This document shows positions 43,390 through 50,868 of a DNA stretch of 64,000 nucleotides, piece by piece. This DNA comes from Cardiobacterium sp. Marseille-Q4385 (lineage in GTDB: Bacteria; Pseudomonadota; Gammaproteobacteria; Cardiobacteriales; Cardiobacteriaceae). The notes below the pieces were generated by a model that saw only the letters and a program-made list of their open reading frames with translations, was not told where the DNA came from and ran no database searches. The stretch spans positions 682,001 through 746,000 of the forward strand of contig NZ_OU745373.1 in the NCBI RefSeq assembly GCF_916618745.1. Reading direction: 5' to 3'. The translations under genes and the position numbers were made by a program. The number at the start of each line of letters is the position of its first letter. Within the stretch, counting starts at the first letter, position 1.

Positions 43390-44564
43390 GCTGCGCTCCT
43401 TCTGCCGTTGCGGATGATGATGGCAAAAAGCATCGGCACGCCGGCGACGGCGGTGATGATGCCGACGGGGATGCTGCCGGACGGCGAGATGATTTTGCCG
43501 AAGACGGCGGCACCGATGAGGATGACGGCTCCGGTAACGGCGGCAAGCGGCAGGGCGAAGCGGTGGTCTTCGCCGACGAGCGAGCGCGCCATATGCGGCG
43601 CAATCAGGCCGACGAAGCCGATGGTGCCGACGAAGGACACGGCGGCGGCGGTCAGCAGGGCGACGGTAATGAAGGTGCGGCGGCGCAGGCGGTCCACACG
43701 AATGCCGAGGCTCAGTGCATTGGCATCGCCGAGGCGCAGGGTAGTGAGCGCCCAGGTGTCGCGGATGATAAACGGCGCGCAGAGGGCGATAACGGCAGTG
43801 ATGACGGTCACCGAGGTCCAGCTCCCTTTGAGCAGGCTGCCGAAGAGCCAGTACACAATTTGCTGCAAGGCTTCCGGGCTGGCGATGAATTGCAGCAACA
43901 ACTGGATGGACTGGAAGAAGAAGAGCACGGCGATGCCGCCCAGCACGAGGATTTCCGGTGCGGCGCTGCGCAGGATGGCGATGAGGTAGATGAGGCCGCA
44001 GGCGGCAAGCGTCATCAGGAAGGCGCTGGTGGGGACGATAAGGAACTGGTAGTAGCCGTGGTGGGCGAGGCCGGGCACGAGCCCGCCGAACATGATGGCC
44101 AGTGCCGCGCCGAAGCCTGCCGCTGCCGAGAAACCAAGGGTGAAGGGGCTGGCGAGCGGGTTGGCGAGGATGGTCTGCATCTGCAAGCCGGCGAGGCCGA
44201 GGCTGATGCCGACGAGGATGCCGGTCAGCGTCTGCGGCATGCGCAGCCCCCAGAGGATGGTCACGAGTTTGCGCAGGCGCACTTCTTCAGCGAGAGCGTC
44301 GCGCAGCCCCTGCCACAGGGCATCGGGCAGGAATGATGCCGACGGCAACGCGTTCAGCAGCGTTTCGGCGCGCACACTGCGGCTTTTGTCGTAAAACGGC
44401 CCGGCGTGCAGCGCCTTGAAAATGTCGGCAAGCGGCATTCCGGAAGGGCCACTGGCGAGATCGGCGAGGGTAAGGAGGAGCAGGATGACGGCAGCGGCAA
44501 CGAGGATGAAGAGACGCTTGTCTGTACCGTGGCGGTAATGCGCGTGCAGGGAAGGTGGGGGCAT
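43386..44564 (-). CDS. FecCD-family ABC permease
   Basis: 392 residues, about ten membrane segments. Family motifs are LRMPQTLTGILVGISLGLAGLQMQT (shortened here), NPLASPFTLGFSAAAGFGAAL, and GFVGLIAPHMARSLVGEDHR near the ATPase-coupling loop. An extra hydrophilic insert of about 45 residues between the first two membrane segments (HAGPFYDKSRSVRAETLL region) is longer than usual. It transports iron-chelate or haem across the inner membrane. A 35-bp tandem repeat array lies just upstream, between it and the operon's preceding gene. Confidence 0.9.
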   Translation of the reverse strand: MPPPSLHAHYRHGTDKRLFILVAAAVILLLLTLADLASGPSGMPLADIFKALHAGPFYDKSRSVRAETLLNALPSASFLPDALWQGLRDALAEEVRLRKLVTILWGLRMPQTLTGILVGISLGLAGLQMQTILANPLASPFTLGFSAAAGFGAALAIMFGGLVPGLAHHGYYQFLIVPTSAFLMTLAACGLIYLIAILRSAAPEILVLGGIAVLFFFQSIQLLLQFIASPEALQQIVYWLFGSLLKGSWTSVTVITAVIALCAPFIIRDTWALTTLRLGDANALSLGIRVDRLRRRTFITVALLTAAAVSFVGTIGFVGLIAPHMARSLVGEDHRFALPLAAVTGAVILIGAAVFGKIISPSGSIPVGIITAVAGVPMLFAIIIRNGRRSAA

Positions 44565-44595
44565 AGAGGTTCCTATGGGTGAATGGGATTAGGCA

Positions 44596-44835
44596 GCCGC
44601 CAAGCGGGATAAATCCTGGGCTCGCGGGCTGCCGCCAAGCGGGATAAAACCTGGGCTCGCGGGCAGCCGCCAAGCAGGATAAACACTGGGCTCGCGGGCT
44701 GCTGCCAAGCGGGATAAACACAGGGCTCGCGGGCTGCTGCCAAGCGGGGTAAACACTGGGCTCGCGGGCTGCTGCCAAGCGGGATAAACACTGGGCTCGC
44801 GGACTGCCGCCAAGTGGGATAAACATGGGGTTCGC
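44596..44835 (+). repeat. Tandem array of 35-bp units, core GCCAAGCGGGATAAA
   Basis: Seven copies whose CAAGCGGGAT core falls at 44601, 44636, 44671, 44706, 44741, 44776 and 44811, exactly 35 bp apart. Each unit continues with CACTGGGCTCGCGGGCTGC. The core is shared with the 27-bp arrays, but the spacer is 8 bp longer. It sits inside the iron ABC operon; open frames through it are repeat artefacts. Confidence 0.93.
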
Positions 44836-44841
44836 AGCCTC

Positions 44842-45336
44842 TCAGGAAAGCAGGCGCAGGTGTACGCTCTGCCCGTTGGCGACGGCTTGTTGCAGCACGG
44901 GTTCGAGCAGGTTGATGTCGTCCAGCACATCTTCCAGCCCGCAGGCTTCCAGGTCTTCATCGAAGCTGTCGGGGTGGGCGGTGTAATGCTCGCGCAAGGC
45001 GCAGATACTGCGCAAAAGGCCTTGCGGGTCATGCCATTCGGCTTCGACGCCGTCGTGCTCTGCGCGCATCTCTTCGGCCAGCGCCTGCATCTCTTCGGCA
45101 TGGCCGTTTTCTTCGATGAAGTCGGCCAGCACGGCATCAAATTCATCGCTGTGCAGGAAATCACCCATATCGTCAACCAACTCAGCACTATCGACAAATT
45201 CGCTGATGCGGGTGACACCGAGGACATCGCATTGATCATCCAGGGTTTCTTCGGCAAAGAAGAAGCCGGGCAGGTCTTCTTCCACGGCGGTCTCGTTGCC
45301 GTCACGGTCACGCAGAATTAGCCAGAGGGTCATCAT
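44842..45336 (-). CDS. Acidic hypothetical protein within iron ABC operon
   Basis: 164 residues from the ATG at 45336, chosen because AGGAG lies 6 bases upstream; an ATG 6 codons earlier overlaps that site. Strongly acidic, Asp/Glu over 20 percent by eye, Cys-poor, no signal peptide, mostly helical (for example MQALAEEMRAEHDGVEAEWHD). No family recognised. Its position between the binding protein and permease genes suggests a role connected with this uptake system, but an unrelated insertion is equally possible. Confidence 0.75.
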   Translation of the reverse strand: MMTLWLILRDRDGNETAVEEDLPGFFFAEETLDDQCDVLGVTRISEFVDSAELVDDMGDFLHSDEFDAVLADFIEENGHAEEMQALAEEMRAEHDGVEAEWHDPQGLLRSICALREHYTAHPDSFDEDLEACGLEDVLDDINLLEPVLQQAVANGQSVHLRLLS

Positions 45337-45366
45337 GATGGGCTCCTGGGTCATGAATGGACGGAA

Positions 45367-45388
45367 GCCCGCGCGTTGCCGCGCGGGC
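45367..45388 (-). promoter_or_regulatory. Intercistronic GC hairpin with GNRA-type loop
   Basis: GCCCGCGCG pairs with CGCGCGGGC around GCAA (minus strand), 9 bp, no following T-run. It lies between the binding protein gene and the acidic protein gene. Such hairpins often protect an upstream mRNA 3' end and so raise binding protein over permease levels. Confidence 0.6.
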
Positions 45389-45395
45389 GATGGTT

Positions 45396-46484
45396 TTATT
45401 TGTGATACTGCGTCATGAACACGCCATCAGCGGGGATGGGCAGCCATTTCTGGTAGTAATCACGCAGGTTTTGCACGGGATCCACATCCTTGAAGGCTTC
45501 CGGATAGAGCTGCTTGGCGATGAATTGCGCATAGACGTAATCCGCCAAAGTGCGCGCGCCGCCGTGGTAAAGGGCGAAGACTTCCCCTTTCTGCACAGCC
45601 GGCAAATCCGCCCAGCCGGGGCGTTTGAGGTAAGCGGCGATGCGTTCGTTCACGATTTTTTCATCCGCACCGAAGCCGACGGTCACCGCCTGCGGCTTGT
45701 TCAGCCATTCGGAACCGGCGAGGAAGATGAGGTCGGGCGCTTCACTGATGATGTATTCAGGACTGAGCGGGCCGGAGCTGCCGATCTGGTCTTTGGCGAT
45801 GTTCTGCCCGCCGAGCTGGGTGATAAGCGCGCCCCACATAGCATTGCCATAGCTGTTGCCGAAGGTGTCCACGCCGTCGCGCGCCAGTTCGACGTACACT
45901 TTTTTCGATGACGGTTTCAGCGAGGCGATGCGTTTTTCAATATCGGCGAAGGCGTTTTTGTAGTTATCTGCCAGTTCTTTGGCGCGTTCTTCCTGACCCA
46001 GCAGGGTGCCGAGGGCAAGGGTGGAGGTGACGTGCTTGTCCACGGTTTGCGCGTTGTAATCAAGGACGACGTAAGGAATGCCTGCGGTGTCAAACTGTTT
46101 GACCGATTCGCCGAGGGCATCGTAGTTCCAGGCCGCAAGAATGACGAGATCAGGGTTGGCGGCGATGACCTTTTCGATGGAAAAAGTGCCATCTTCGGTG
46201 TTGCCGATATCGGGGATGTCTTTCAGCTTGGGCAGGGCTTTTTCATAAAGCGCGTATTGCTGTGGCCGCCAGTCTTTCCAGGTGGAAAGCGCAAGGGCGA
46301 CGACTTTGTCCATGGCGTCTTTGCCGCCGATGGCGAGATAGTCTTCGTAGTAGAAGCCGAGAACGACACGTTCAGGCACTTTGGGGACGGTCACGGTACG
46401 GCCTTTCACGTCAGTCGCGGTCAAGTCGGCGTGGGCGGTGAGCGCGCTCAGGGTCAGCGCGGCGGCAAGGAGCAGTTTTTTCAT
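45396..46484 (-). CDS. Periplasmic iron-chelate/haem-binding protein (FecB-type)
   Basis: 362 residues from the ATG at 46484; a longer frame upstream lacks a signal peptide. Signal peptide MKKLLLAAALTLSALTAHA. It is a class III (TroA/FecB/BtuF) binding protein. VPKVPERVVLGFYYEDYLAIGG and NPDLVILAAWNYD fit the N lobe, then a long linking helix, and HGGARTLADYVYAQFIAKQLYP fits the C-terminal docking helix. First gene of the ABC operon on the minus strand. The cargo could be a siderophore, haem or free iron. Confidence 0.88.
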   Translation of the reverse strand: MKKLLLAAALTLSALTAHADLTATDVKGRTVTVPKVPERVVLGFYYEDYLAIGGKDAMDKVVALALSTWKDWRPQQYALYEKALPKLKDIPDIGNTEDGTFSIEKVIAANPDLVILAAWNYDALGESVKQFDTAGIPYVVLDYNAQTVDKHVTSTLALGTLLGQEERAKELADNYKNAFADIEKRIASLKPSSKKVYVELARDGVDTFGNSYGNAMWGALITQLGGQNIAKDQIGSSGPLSPEYIISEAPDLIFLAGSEWLNKPQAVTVGFGADEKIVNERIAAYLKRPGWADLPAVQKGEVFALYHGGARTLADYVYAQFIAKQLYPEAFKDVDPVQNLRDYYQKWLPIPADGVFMTQYHK

Positions 46485-46535
46485 GCGGAACCTTTTGTTT
46501 GTAAGGGGAAATGTGAGCACGGCTGTGCGGTCGCG

Positions 46536-46541
46536 ATTATA
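46536..46541 (-). promoter_or_regulatory. Candidate -10 box of the iron ABC operon
   Basis: Minus strand TATAAT lies about 52 bp upstream of the FecB-type start. No good -35 at 17 bp and no clear Fur box nearby. Confidence 0.4.
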
Positions 46542-46608
46542 GGTTAAGGATTTTGCGGATGCGATCGTTTCTTATCCTGTTGACCGTGTGCCACTGCAGC
46601 GAAGCGGC

Positions 46609-46614
46609 TATAAT
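46609..46614 (+). promoter_or_regulatory. Candidate -10 box of the qmcA operon
   Basis: Perfect TATAAT about 35 bp before the start codon. TTGACC is present upstream but 23 bp away, too far for a standard spacer. Confidence 0.4.
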
Positions 46615-46648
46615 TTCCTCACATCTCACCAAAACCAAGGAGCACATC

Positions 46649-47608
46649 ATGCCTATCGATCTTTCTTCCCAGTTCAGCGGCGGCACCGTCTTCATCATCG
46701 TCCTGATTATCCTCGCATTTTGGTTTGGCCGTCGTGCCATCCAGATTGTGGATCAGGGCACGGAACGCACCGTGCTCCGTCTTGGCCGCTACAACCGCAC
46801 CCTCGAACCCGGTTTCCACTTCATCGTACCGCTGTGGGAGCGCGCTGACCGCAAGGTCAACATGAAAGAAACCGTGCTGGATGTGCCGCGTCAGGAAGTC
46901 ATCACCAAAGACAACGCCCAGGTAACGGTGGACGGCGTCGTCTTCTTCCAGATTACGAACGCCGCCCGCGCCTGCTACTCGGTGGACGATCTCGAACTCG
47001 CTATTCTCAACCTCGCCACCACCAACCTGCGTACCGTGGCCGGCTCAATGACGCTTGACGACCTGCAATCACAACGCGATGCCATCAACGTCCGCCTACT
47101 CGGCATTATCGACGACGCCACCGATCCCTGGGGCGTGAAAGTCACCCGCGTCGAAATCAAGGACATCACCCCGCCCGCCGATCTTGTTGACGCCATGGCG
47201 CGGCAGAAAAAAGCCGAACAAATCAAGCGGGCGCAAATCCTCGAAGCCGAAGGGCAGCGGCAGGCGGAAATCCTGCGCGCCGAAGGCCTGAAACAATCGC
47301 AAGTGCTTGAAGCCGAAGGCCGCAAAGAAGCTGCCTTCCTTGAAGCCGAGGCGCGCGAGCGGCAGGCGCAGGCCGAAGCACGGGCAACAGACATGGTCTC
47401 CAAAGCCATCGCCGAAGGCGGCACCAACGCCATCAACTACTTTGTTGCCCAGGAATACGTGCGCGCGCTGGCCAAATTCGCCGAAAGCGAGCAGCAAAAA
47501 ACCGTCTTTATGCCGATGGAATCCAGCGGCATCATCGGCGCCCTCGGTGGCATCGCAGAAATGTTCAAACACGGCAAAGACGACTCGCAGCTGGGTAAAC
47601 GGGCATGA
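46649..47608 (+). CDS. qmcA: SPFH/band 7 (stomatin-like) protein QmcA
   Basis: 319 residues from the ATG at 46649 after AAGGAG. One N-terminal membrane anchor (FIIVLIILAFWFG), then the SPFH domain (about 27-190: IVDQGTERTVLRLGRYNRTL, ITPPADLVDAMARQ), then an Ala/Glu-rich coiled coil with EAEGQRQAEI repeats. Such proteins form membrane cages or microdomains and modulate FtsH-type proteolysis. The NfeD-like partner lies at the end of the same operon. Confidence 0.93.
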   Translation: MPIDLSSQFSGGTVFIIVLIILAFWFGRRAIQIVDQGTERTVLRLGRYNRTLEPGFHFIVPLWERADRKVNMKETVLDVPRQEVITKDNAQVTVDGVVFFQITNAARACYSVDDLELAILNLATTNLRTVAGSMTLDDLQSQRDAINVRLLGIIDDATDPWGVKVTRVEIKDITPPADLVDAMARQKKAEQIKRAQILEAEGQRQAEILRAEGLKQSQVLEAEGRKEAAFLEAEARERQAQAEARATDMVSKAIAEGGTNAINYFVAQEYVRALAKFAESEQQKTVFMPMESSGIIGALGGIAEMFKHGKDDSQLGKRA

Positions 47609-48366
47609 AACGGCTGGCGCTGAGTCTGGGGCTCGCCCTCAGTCTGACGGCGACGGCAGAAACCCCGCTGGAAACGGCAAAAGCCGCTTTCGAGCGGGGC
47701 GATGCGGCAGAAGCCGTGCGTATCTACAGCGCCCTGGCCGCAGACGGCAATGCCAAAGCGCAATACAACCTGGCGTATTGCTATCAGGAAGGCCTCGGCA
47801 TCGCTGCTGATCGCACTAAAGCCCGCACGCTGCTGCAACAAGCCGCTGCGCAGCACCTGCCCGAAGCCGAATACCGCTTCGGTCTCCTGCTCCTCTACGG
47901 CACGGACGGTGTCATCACCTACGAAGCCCCGGCCATGCAGTCATACAACACCCCGTCACCGCCAGTGCGCAGCTACGCCATGGCCCTCATCAACCGTGCC
48001 GCCGCACAAGCGTACCTGCCCGCCATCGAAGAACTGGCCGCCATCTATGACCGGGGCATCGGCATCCCCGCCGACAGCCGCCGCGCCGTCTACTGGTACC
48101 ACCGCGCTGCCGCAAAAGGCAGCACCGCCGCCCAAAATACCCTGGCCTATCACTACCTGCGTGCGGATGGTGTCGTGCGCAACTGCCCCGTCGCCCGGCA
48201 ACTGCTCGAACAGGCCGCCGCCGGAGGCGACTGGGCGGCAAGCGGTGAACTGTCTGCCCTGTACCGCAACGGCGAATGCGTCGAAAAAAGCGCGGTGCAA
48301 GCCGAAATCTGGCAGAAAAAAGCCCGCGACACCTATCTGCGCGCCACCCACGGACAAGGAAAATGA
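47605..48366 (+). CDS. Periplasmic Sel1-repeat protein, larger paralogue
   Basis: 253 residues with signal peptide (MKRLALSLGLALSLTATA). Several Sel1-like repeats follow (AKAQYNLAYCYQEGLGIAAD, AIEELAAIYDRGIGIPADSR, AAQNTLAYHYLRADGVVRN). Its ATG overlaps the qmcA stop (ATGA), so translation is coupled. A protein-binding scaffold at the periplasmic face is likely, perhaps for the QmcA-NfeD complex; that link rests on position. Confidence 0.85.
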   Translation: MKRLALSLGLALSLTATAETPLETAKAAFERGDAAEAVRIYSALAADGNAKAQYNLAYCYQEGLGIAADRTKARTLLQQAAAQHLPEAEYRFGLLLLYGTDGVITYEAPAMQSYNTPSPPVRSYAMALINRAAAQAYLPAIEELAAIYDRGIGIPADSRRAVYWYHRAAAKGSTAAQNTLAYHYLRADGVVRNCPVARQLLEQAAAGGDWAASGELSALYRNGECVEKSAVQAEIWQKKARDTYLRATHGQGK

Positions 48367-48899
48367 CTCCCCTCCCGCCCGAACTCCCGACAGACCGTAA
48401 CCGCTGGTACTACAGCCGCTTGCTGGGCGGGGCGGCGCTTGTCCTCATCAGCACCACCACCTTCGCCCTCTATCTCTACAACCCCGACCTTTTCCGCCGG
48501 GAAAAAGTGCAGACCATCAACATCCCCATCGCTGACCTGCCCGCGCAGGCGGTGGAAACCCCGCACGACGCACCCGATGACGACCCCATCCGCCACTGGC
48601 AGGAACAGGCCGTGCAGGGCGACGCCGAAGCCCAATACCGTCTCGGCCTCGAATACCTGAATGCGCCCTACCCCGTGCAGCGTCGTGCCGGGCTGACCTG
48701 GCTGCGCGAAGCCGCCGCCCAGCACTATCTGCCCGCCGAAGAAACCCTGATGAACTACCTCTGGGACAAAAACCGCGCCGAGGCCGAACGCTGGCTGCAA
48801 CAGGCGGCGGAAGAAGGCTCGCATGATGCGCAGACTGCCCTGGCGGAAAGTCTCACTCCGCCCGACCCCGCCGATAAAACGACGGACAAACAGCCATGA
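48363..48899 (+). CDS. Membrane-anchored Sel1-like repeat protein
   Basis: 178 residues from the ATG at 48363, overlapping the preceding stop by 4 bp. One membrane segment (GGAALVLISTTTFALYLY, about 22-39) with a short cytoplasmic N-terminus, a linker, then Sel1-like helices (AEAQYRLGLEYLNAPYPVQR, YLPAEETLMNYLWDKNRAEA). It is the second Sel1 gene between qmcA and the NUDIX gene and probably acts with its neighbours. Confidence 0.82.
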   Translation: MTPLPPELPTDRNRWYYSRLLGGAALVLISTTTFALYLYNPDLFRREKVQTINIPIADLPAQAVETPHDAPDDDPIRHWQEQAVQGDAEAQYRLGLEYLNAPYPVQRRAGLTWLREAAAQHYLPAEETLMNYLWDKNRAEAERWLQQAAEEGSHDAQTALAESLTPPDPADKTTDKQP

Positions 48900-49519
48900 A
48901 GCGCCGCCCGCCCTGGCTCGACTGGGCCACCGAACTGCAAAGCCTCGCCCAGGCGGGGCTGGCCTACAGCAAAGACCCCTTCGATATCGAACGCTTCGCC
49001 CGCATCCGCGCCATCGCTGCTGAGATTCTGCACCACCACACAGACCTGCCCGCTGAAAAAATCCGCGACCTCTTTTGCAACGAAAGCGGCTACCAAACCC
49101 CGAAAGTGGATGCCCGCGCAGCCATCATTGATGACGATGCCCGCATCCTGCTCGTGCAGGAAAACAACGGCCTGTGGGCGCTACCTGGCGGCTGGGCCGA
49201 CATCAACCACAGCATCGGCGAAAACGTCGCCAAAGAAGCCCAAGAAGAAGCGGGGTTGGACGTCATCCCCGAACGCCTTATCGCCGTGCAGGACCACGCC
49301 CGCCACAACCACCCTGCCAACGCCTACACCATCTACAAAATCCACATCCTCTGCCGCGCGGTAGGCGGCACCTTTCGCGCCAACAGCGAAACCATCGCCA
49401 GCGCCTGGTTCACCGAACACGACCTGCCACCGCTCGCCGAAAACAAAACCACCGCCGCACAAATCGCCCTCTGCTATGCCGCCTGGCGCGATCCCCACTG
49501 GCAACCGCCCTTTGATTAA
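48896..49519 (+). CDS. NUDIX hydrolase with N-terminal NUDIX_N-type domain
   Basis: 207 residues. About 1-60 is a helical NUDIX_N-like domain (YSKDPFDIERFARIRAIAAE). The NUDIX fold follows with the box GGWADINHSIGENVAKEAQEEAG, written over several motifs here. The catalytic EExxE-type glutamates (AQEEAG region) are intact, but the first Glu of the box is His and the conserved Arg is Lys. Related proteins hydrolyse ADP-ribose or similar nucleoside diphosphate compounds. Starts within the preceding stop (ATGA). Confidence 0.88.
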   Translation: MKRRPPWLDWATELQSLAQAGLAYSKDPFDIERFARIRAIAAEILHHHTDLPAEKIRDLFCNESGYQTPKVDARAAIIDDDARILLVQENNGLWALPGGWADINHSIGENVAKEAQEEAGLDVIPERLIAVQDHARHNHPANAYTIYKIHILCRAVGGTFRANSETIASAWFTEHDLPPLAENKTTAAQIALCYAAWRDPHWQPPFD

Positions 49520-49539
49520 CCCAACCACAAGGAAAACCC

Positions 49540-49980
49540 ATGTTTGAACCCGCATACTGGAACTGGCTCATCCTCACCGGCGTCTTCATGCTGATTGAAG
49601 TGCTGACCGTCTCCTTCTTCTTCCTCTTTTGGGGCCTTGCGGCGCTGGTGCTCGTCATCATCACCTTTGCCGCCCCCGGGCTCGACTGGCACTGGCAGGG
49701 CGCCATTTTTGCCGCGCTCTCGCTCATCGCCATCCTGCTGTGGCGGCAACTGGCGCGCCGCTGGCAAAGCCGCAAAGACGACGCCGCCTCGTTGCTCAAC
49801 AAACGCGGCGCCCAATACATCGGGCGCGAATACACGCTCGACACCCCGGTAGAAAACGGCTACGGCAAGCTGAAAATCGGCGACAGCCTGTGGACCATCA
49901 ACGGCGAAAACCTGCCCGCCGGCACCACCATCATCATCACCGCCGCCGAAGACAACCACCTGCACTACCGCAAAAAATAA
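49540..49980 (+). CDS. NfeD-like membrane protein (QmcA partner)
   Basis: 146 residues, AAGGA upstream. Two to three membrane segments (about 8-75) and a C-terminal OB-fold domain (about 85-146) with GYGKLKIGDSLWTINGENLPAG, the NfeD signature. NfeD proteins partner SPFH proteins; in E. coli the ybbK/qmcA pair is adjacent. Here three genes are inserted between the partners within one transcription unit. Confidence 0.9.
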   Translation: MFEPAYWNWLILTGVFMLIEVLTVSFFFLFWGLAALVLVIITFAAPGLDWHWQGAIFAALSLIAILLWRQLARRWQSRKDDAASLLNKRGAQYIGREYTLDTPVENGYGKLKIGDSLWTINGENLPAGTTIIITAAEDNHLHYRKK

Positions 49981-50091
49981 CGCTCATGTGTGCGCCTGAA
50001 CCGCACAAACACCGTAGGGTGGGCCTTGACCCACTGGGTTGAAGCCGCCCTACCCCATCACCGTTTGCGCGCTTTACCGCCCTGCCCTCCC

Positions 50092-50868
50092 ATGAAACAC
50101 TACCTCCTCCTTATCCTCACCTTTTTCTTTATTGGTACCAGCCACGCCGCCATGCCCGAACTCCAGCCGCTGGCGGCGGGCGGTGCCTACGCCAACTTCA
50201 CCTTCCATAACGTCCGCTACGGCGTCTATCGCGCCGATCCGGCGAAACTCACCCTGCACTGGAAAAACGCAAAAGGCACGCCCTACGCCGGCCTCGGCAC
50301 CCTGCGCCGCAGCCTCGAAGCGGAGGGCAAACGCGTCATTTTTCTGACCAACGCCGGCATTTACAGCGCGAACGATGCCCCGGCGGGTCTGTGGGTCGAA
50401 AACGGGCAAACCCTCGTCCCGCTCAACACCAGAAACGGCAAGGGTAACTTCCACGTCCAGCCGAACGGCGTCTTCTATATCGAAAACGGCCGCGCCCACA
50501 TCAAAACCACCGCCACCTACCAGCTAGTCCCACACCACCCGCAATGGGCGTTCCAGTCCGGCCCCATCCTCATCCTTGACGGCCAGATAAACCGCCGCTT
50601 CAACCAGACCCACAGCAGCCCGCACAAACGTAACGCCGTCTGCACCACCGACGACGGCGGCCTCTACTTCATCCTCAGCGAAAACTACGGCTTCGACGGC
50701 GAATGGCCCAGCCTTTACCGCTTCGCCGCCGCGCTGCAACACATCGGCTGCACCCAGGCGCTCTACCTCGACGGCACCCTCTCCACCTGGTACATCCCAA
50801 CCGTCAGCAGCACCTTCCACTGGACCCACCTCGTGGGCATCATTGCCATCACCGACACCCCACCATGA
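50092..50868 (+). CDS. Secreted phosphodiester glycosidase family protein (NAGPA/DUF2233-like)
   Basis: 258 residues from the ATG at 50092; the frame extends upstream through a repeat but only this ATG gives a signal peptide (MKHYLLLILTFFFIGTSHA). Family features: NAGIYSANDAPAGLWVENG, FQSGPILILDGQIN, RNAVCTTDDGGLYFIL and QALYLDGTLSTWY (catalytic Asp-type loop). Proteins of this fold cleave N-acetylglucosamine-1-phosphodiester or act on cell-envelope phosphodiester glycans. Its stop overlaps the next start (ATGA). Confidence 0.85.
   Translation: MKHYLLLILTFFFIGTSHAAMPELQPLAAGGAYANFTFHNVRYGVYRADPAKLTLHWKNAKGTPYAGLGTLRRSLEAEGKRVIFLTNAGIYSANDAPAGLWVENGQTLVPLNTRNGKGNFHVQPNGVFYIENGRAHIKTTATYQLVPHHPQWAFQSGPILILDGQINRRFNQTHSSPHKRNAVCTTDDGGLYFILSENYGFDGEWPSLYRFAAALQHIGCTQALYLDGTLSTWYIPTVSSTFHWTHLVGIIAITDTPP

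Noticed and set aside
44596..44835. CRISPR array
   Set aside because: Period 35 bp with no unique spacers of normal length, no leader and no cas genes in the window.
44287..45311. Repetitive frames across the 35-bp array and neighbouring genes
   Set aside because: They combine repeat translation with out-of-frame reading of the permease and acidic-protein genes.
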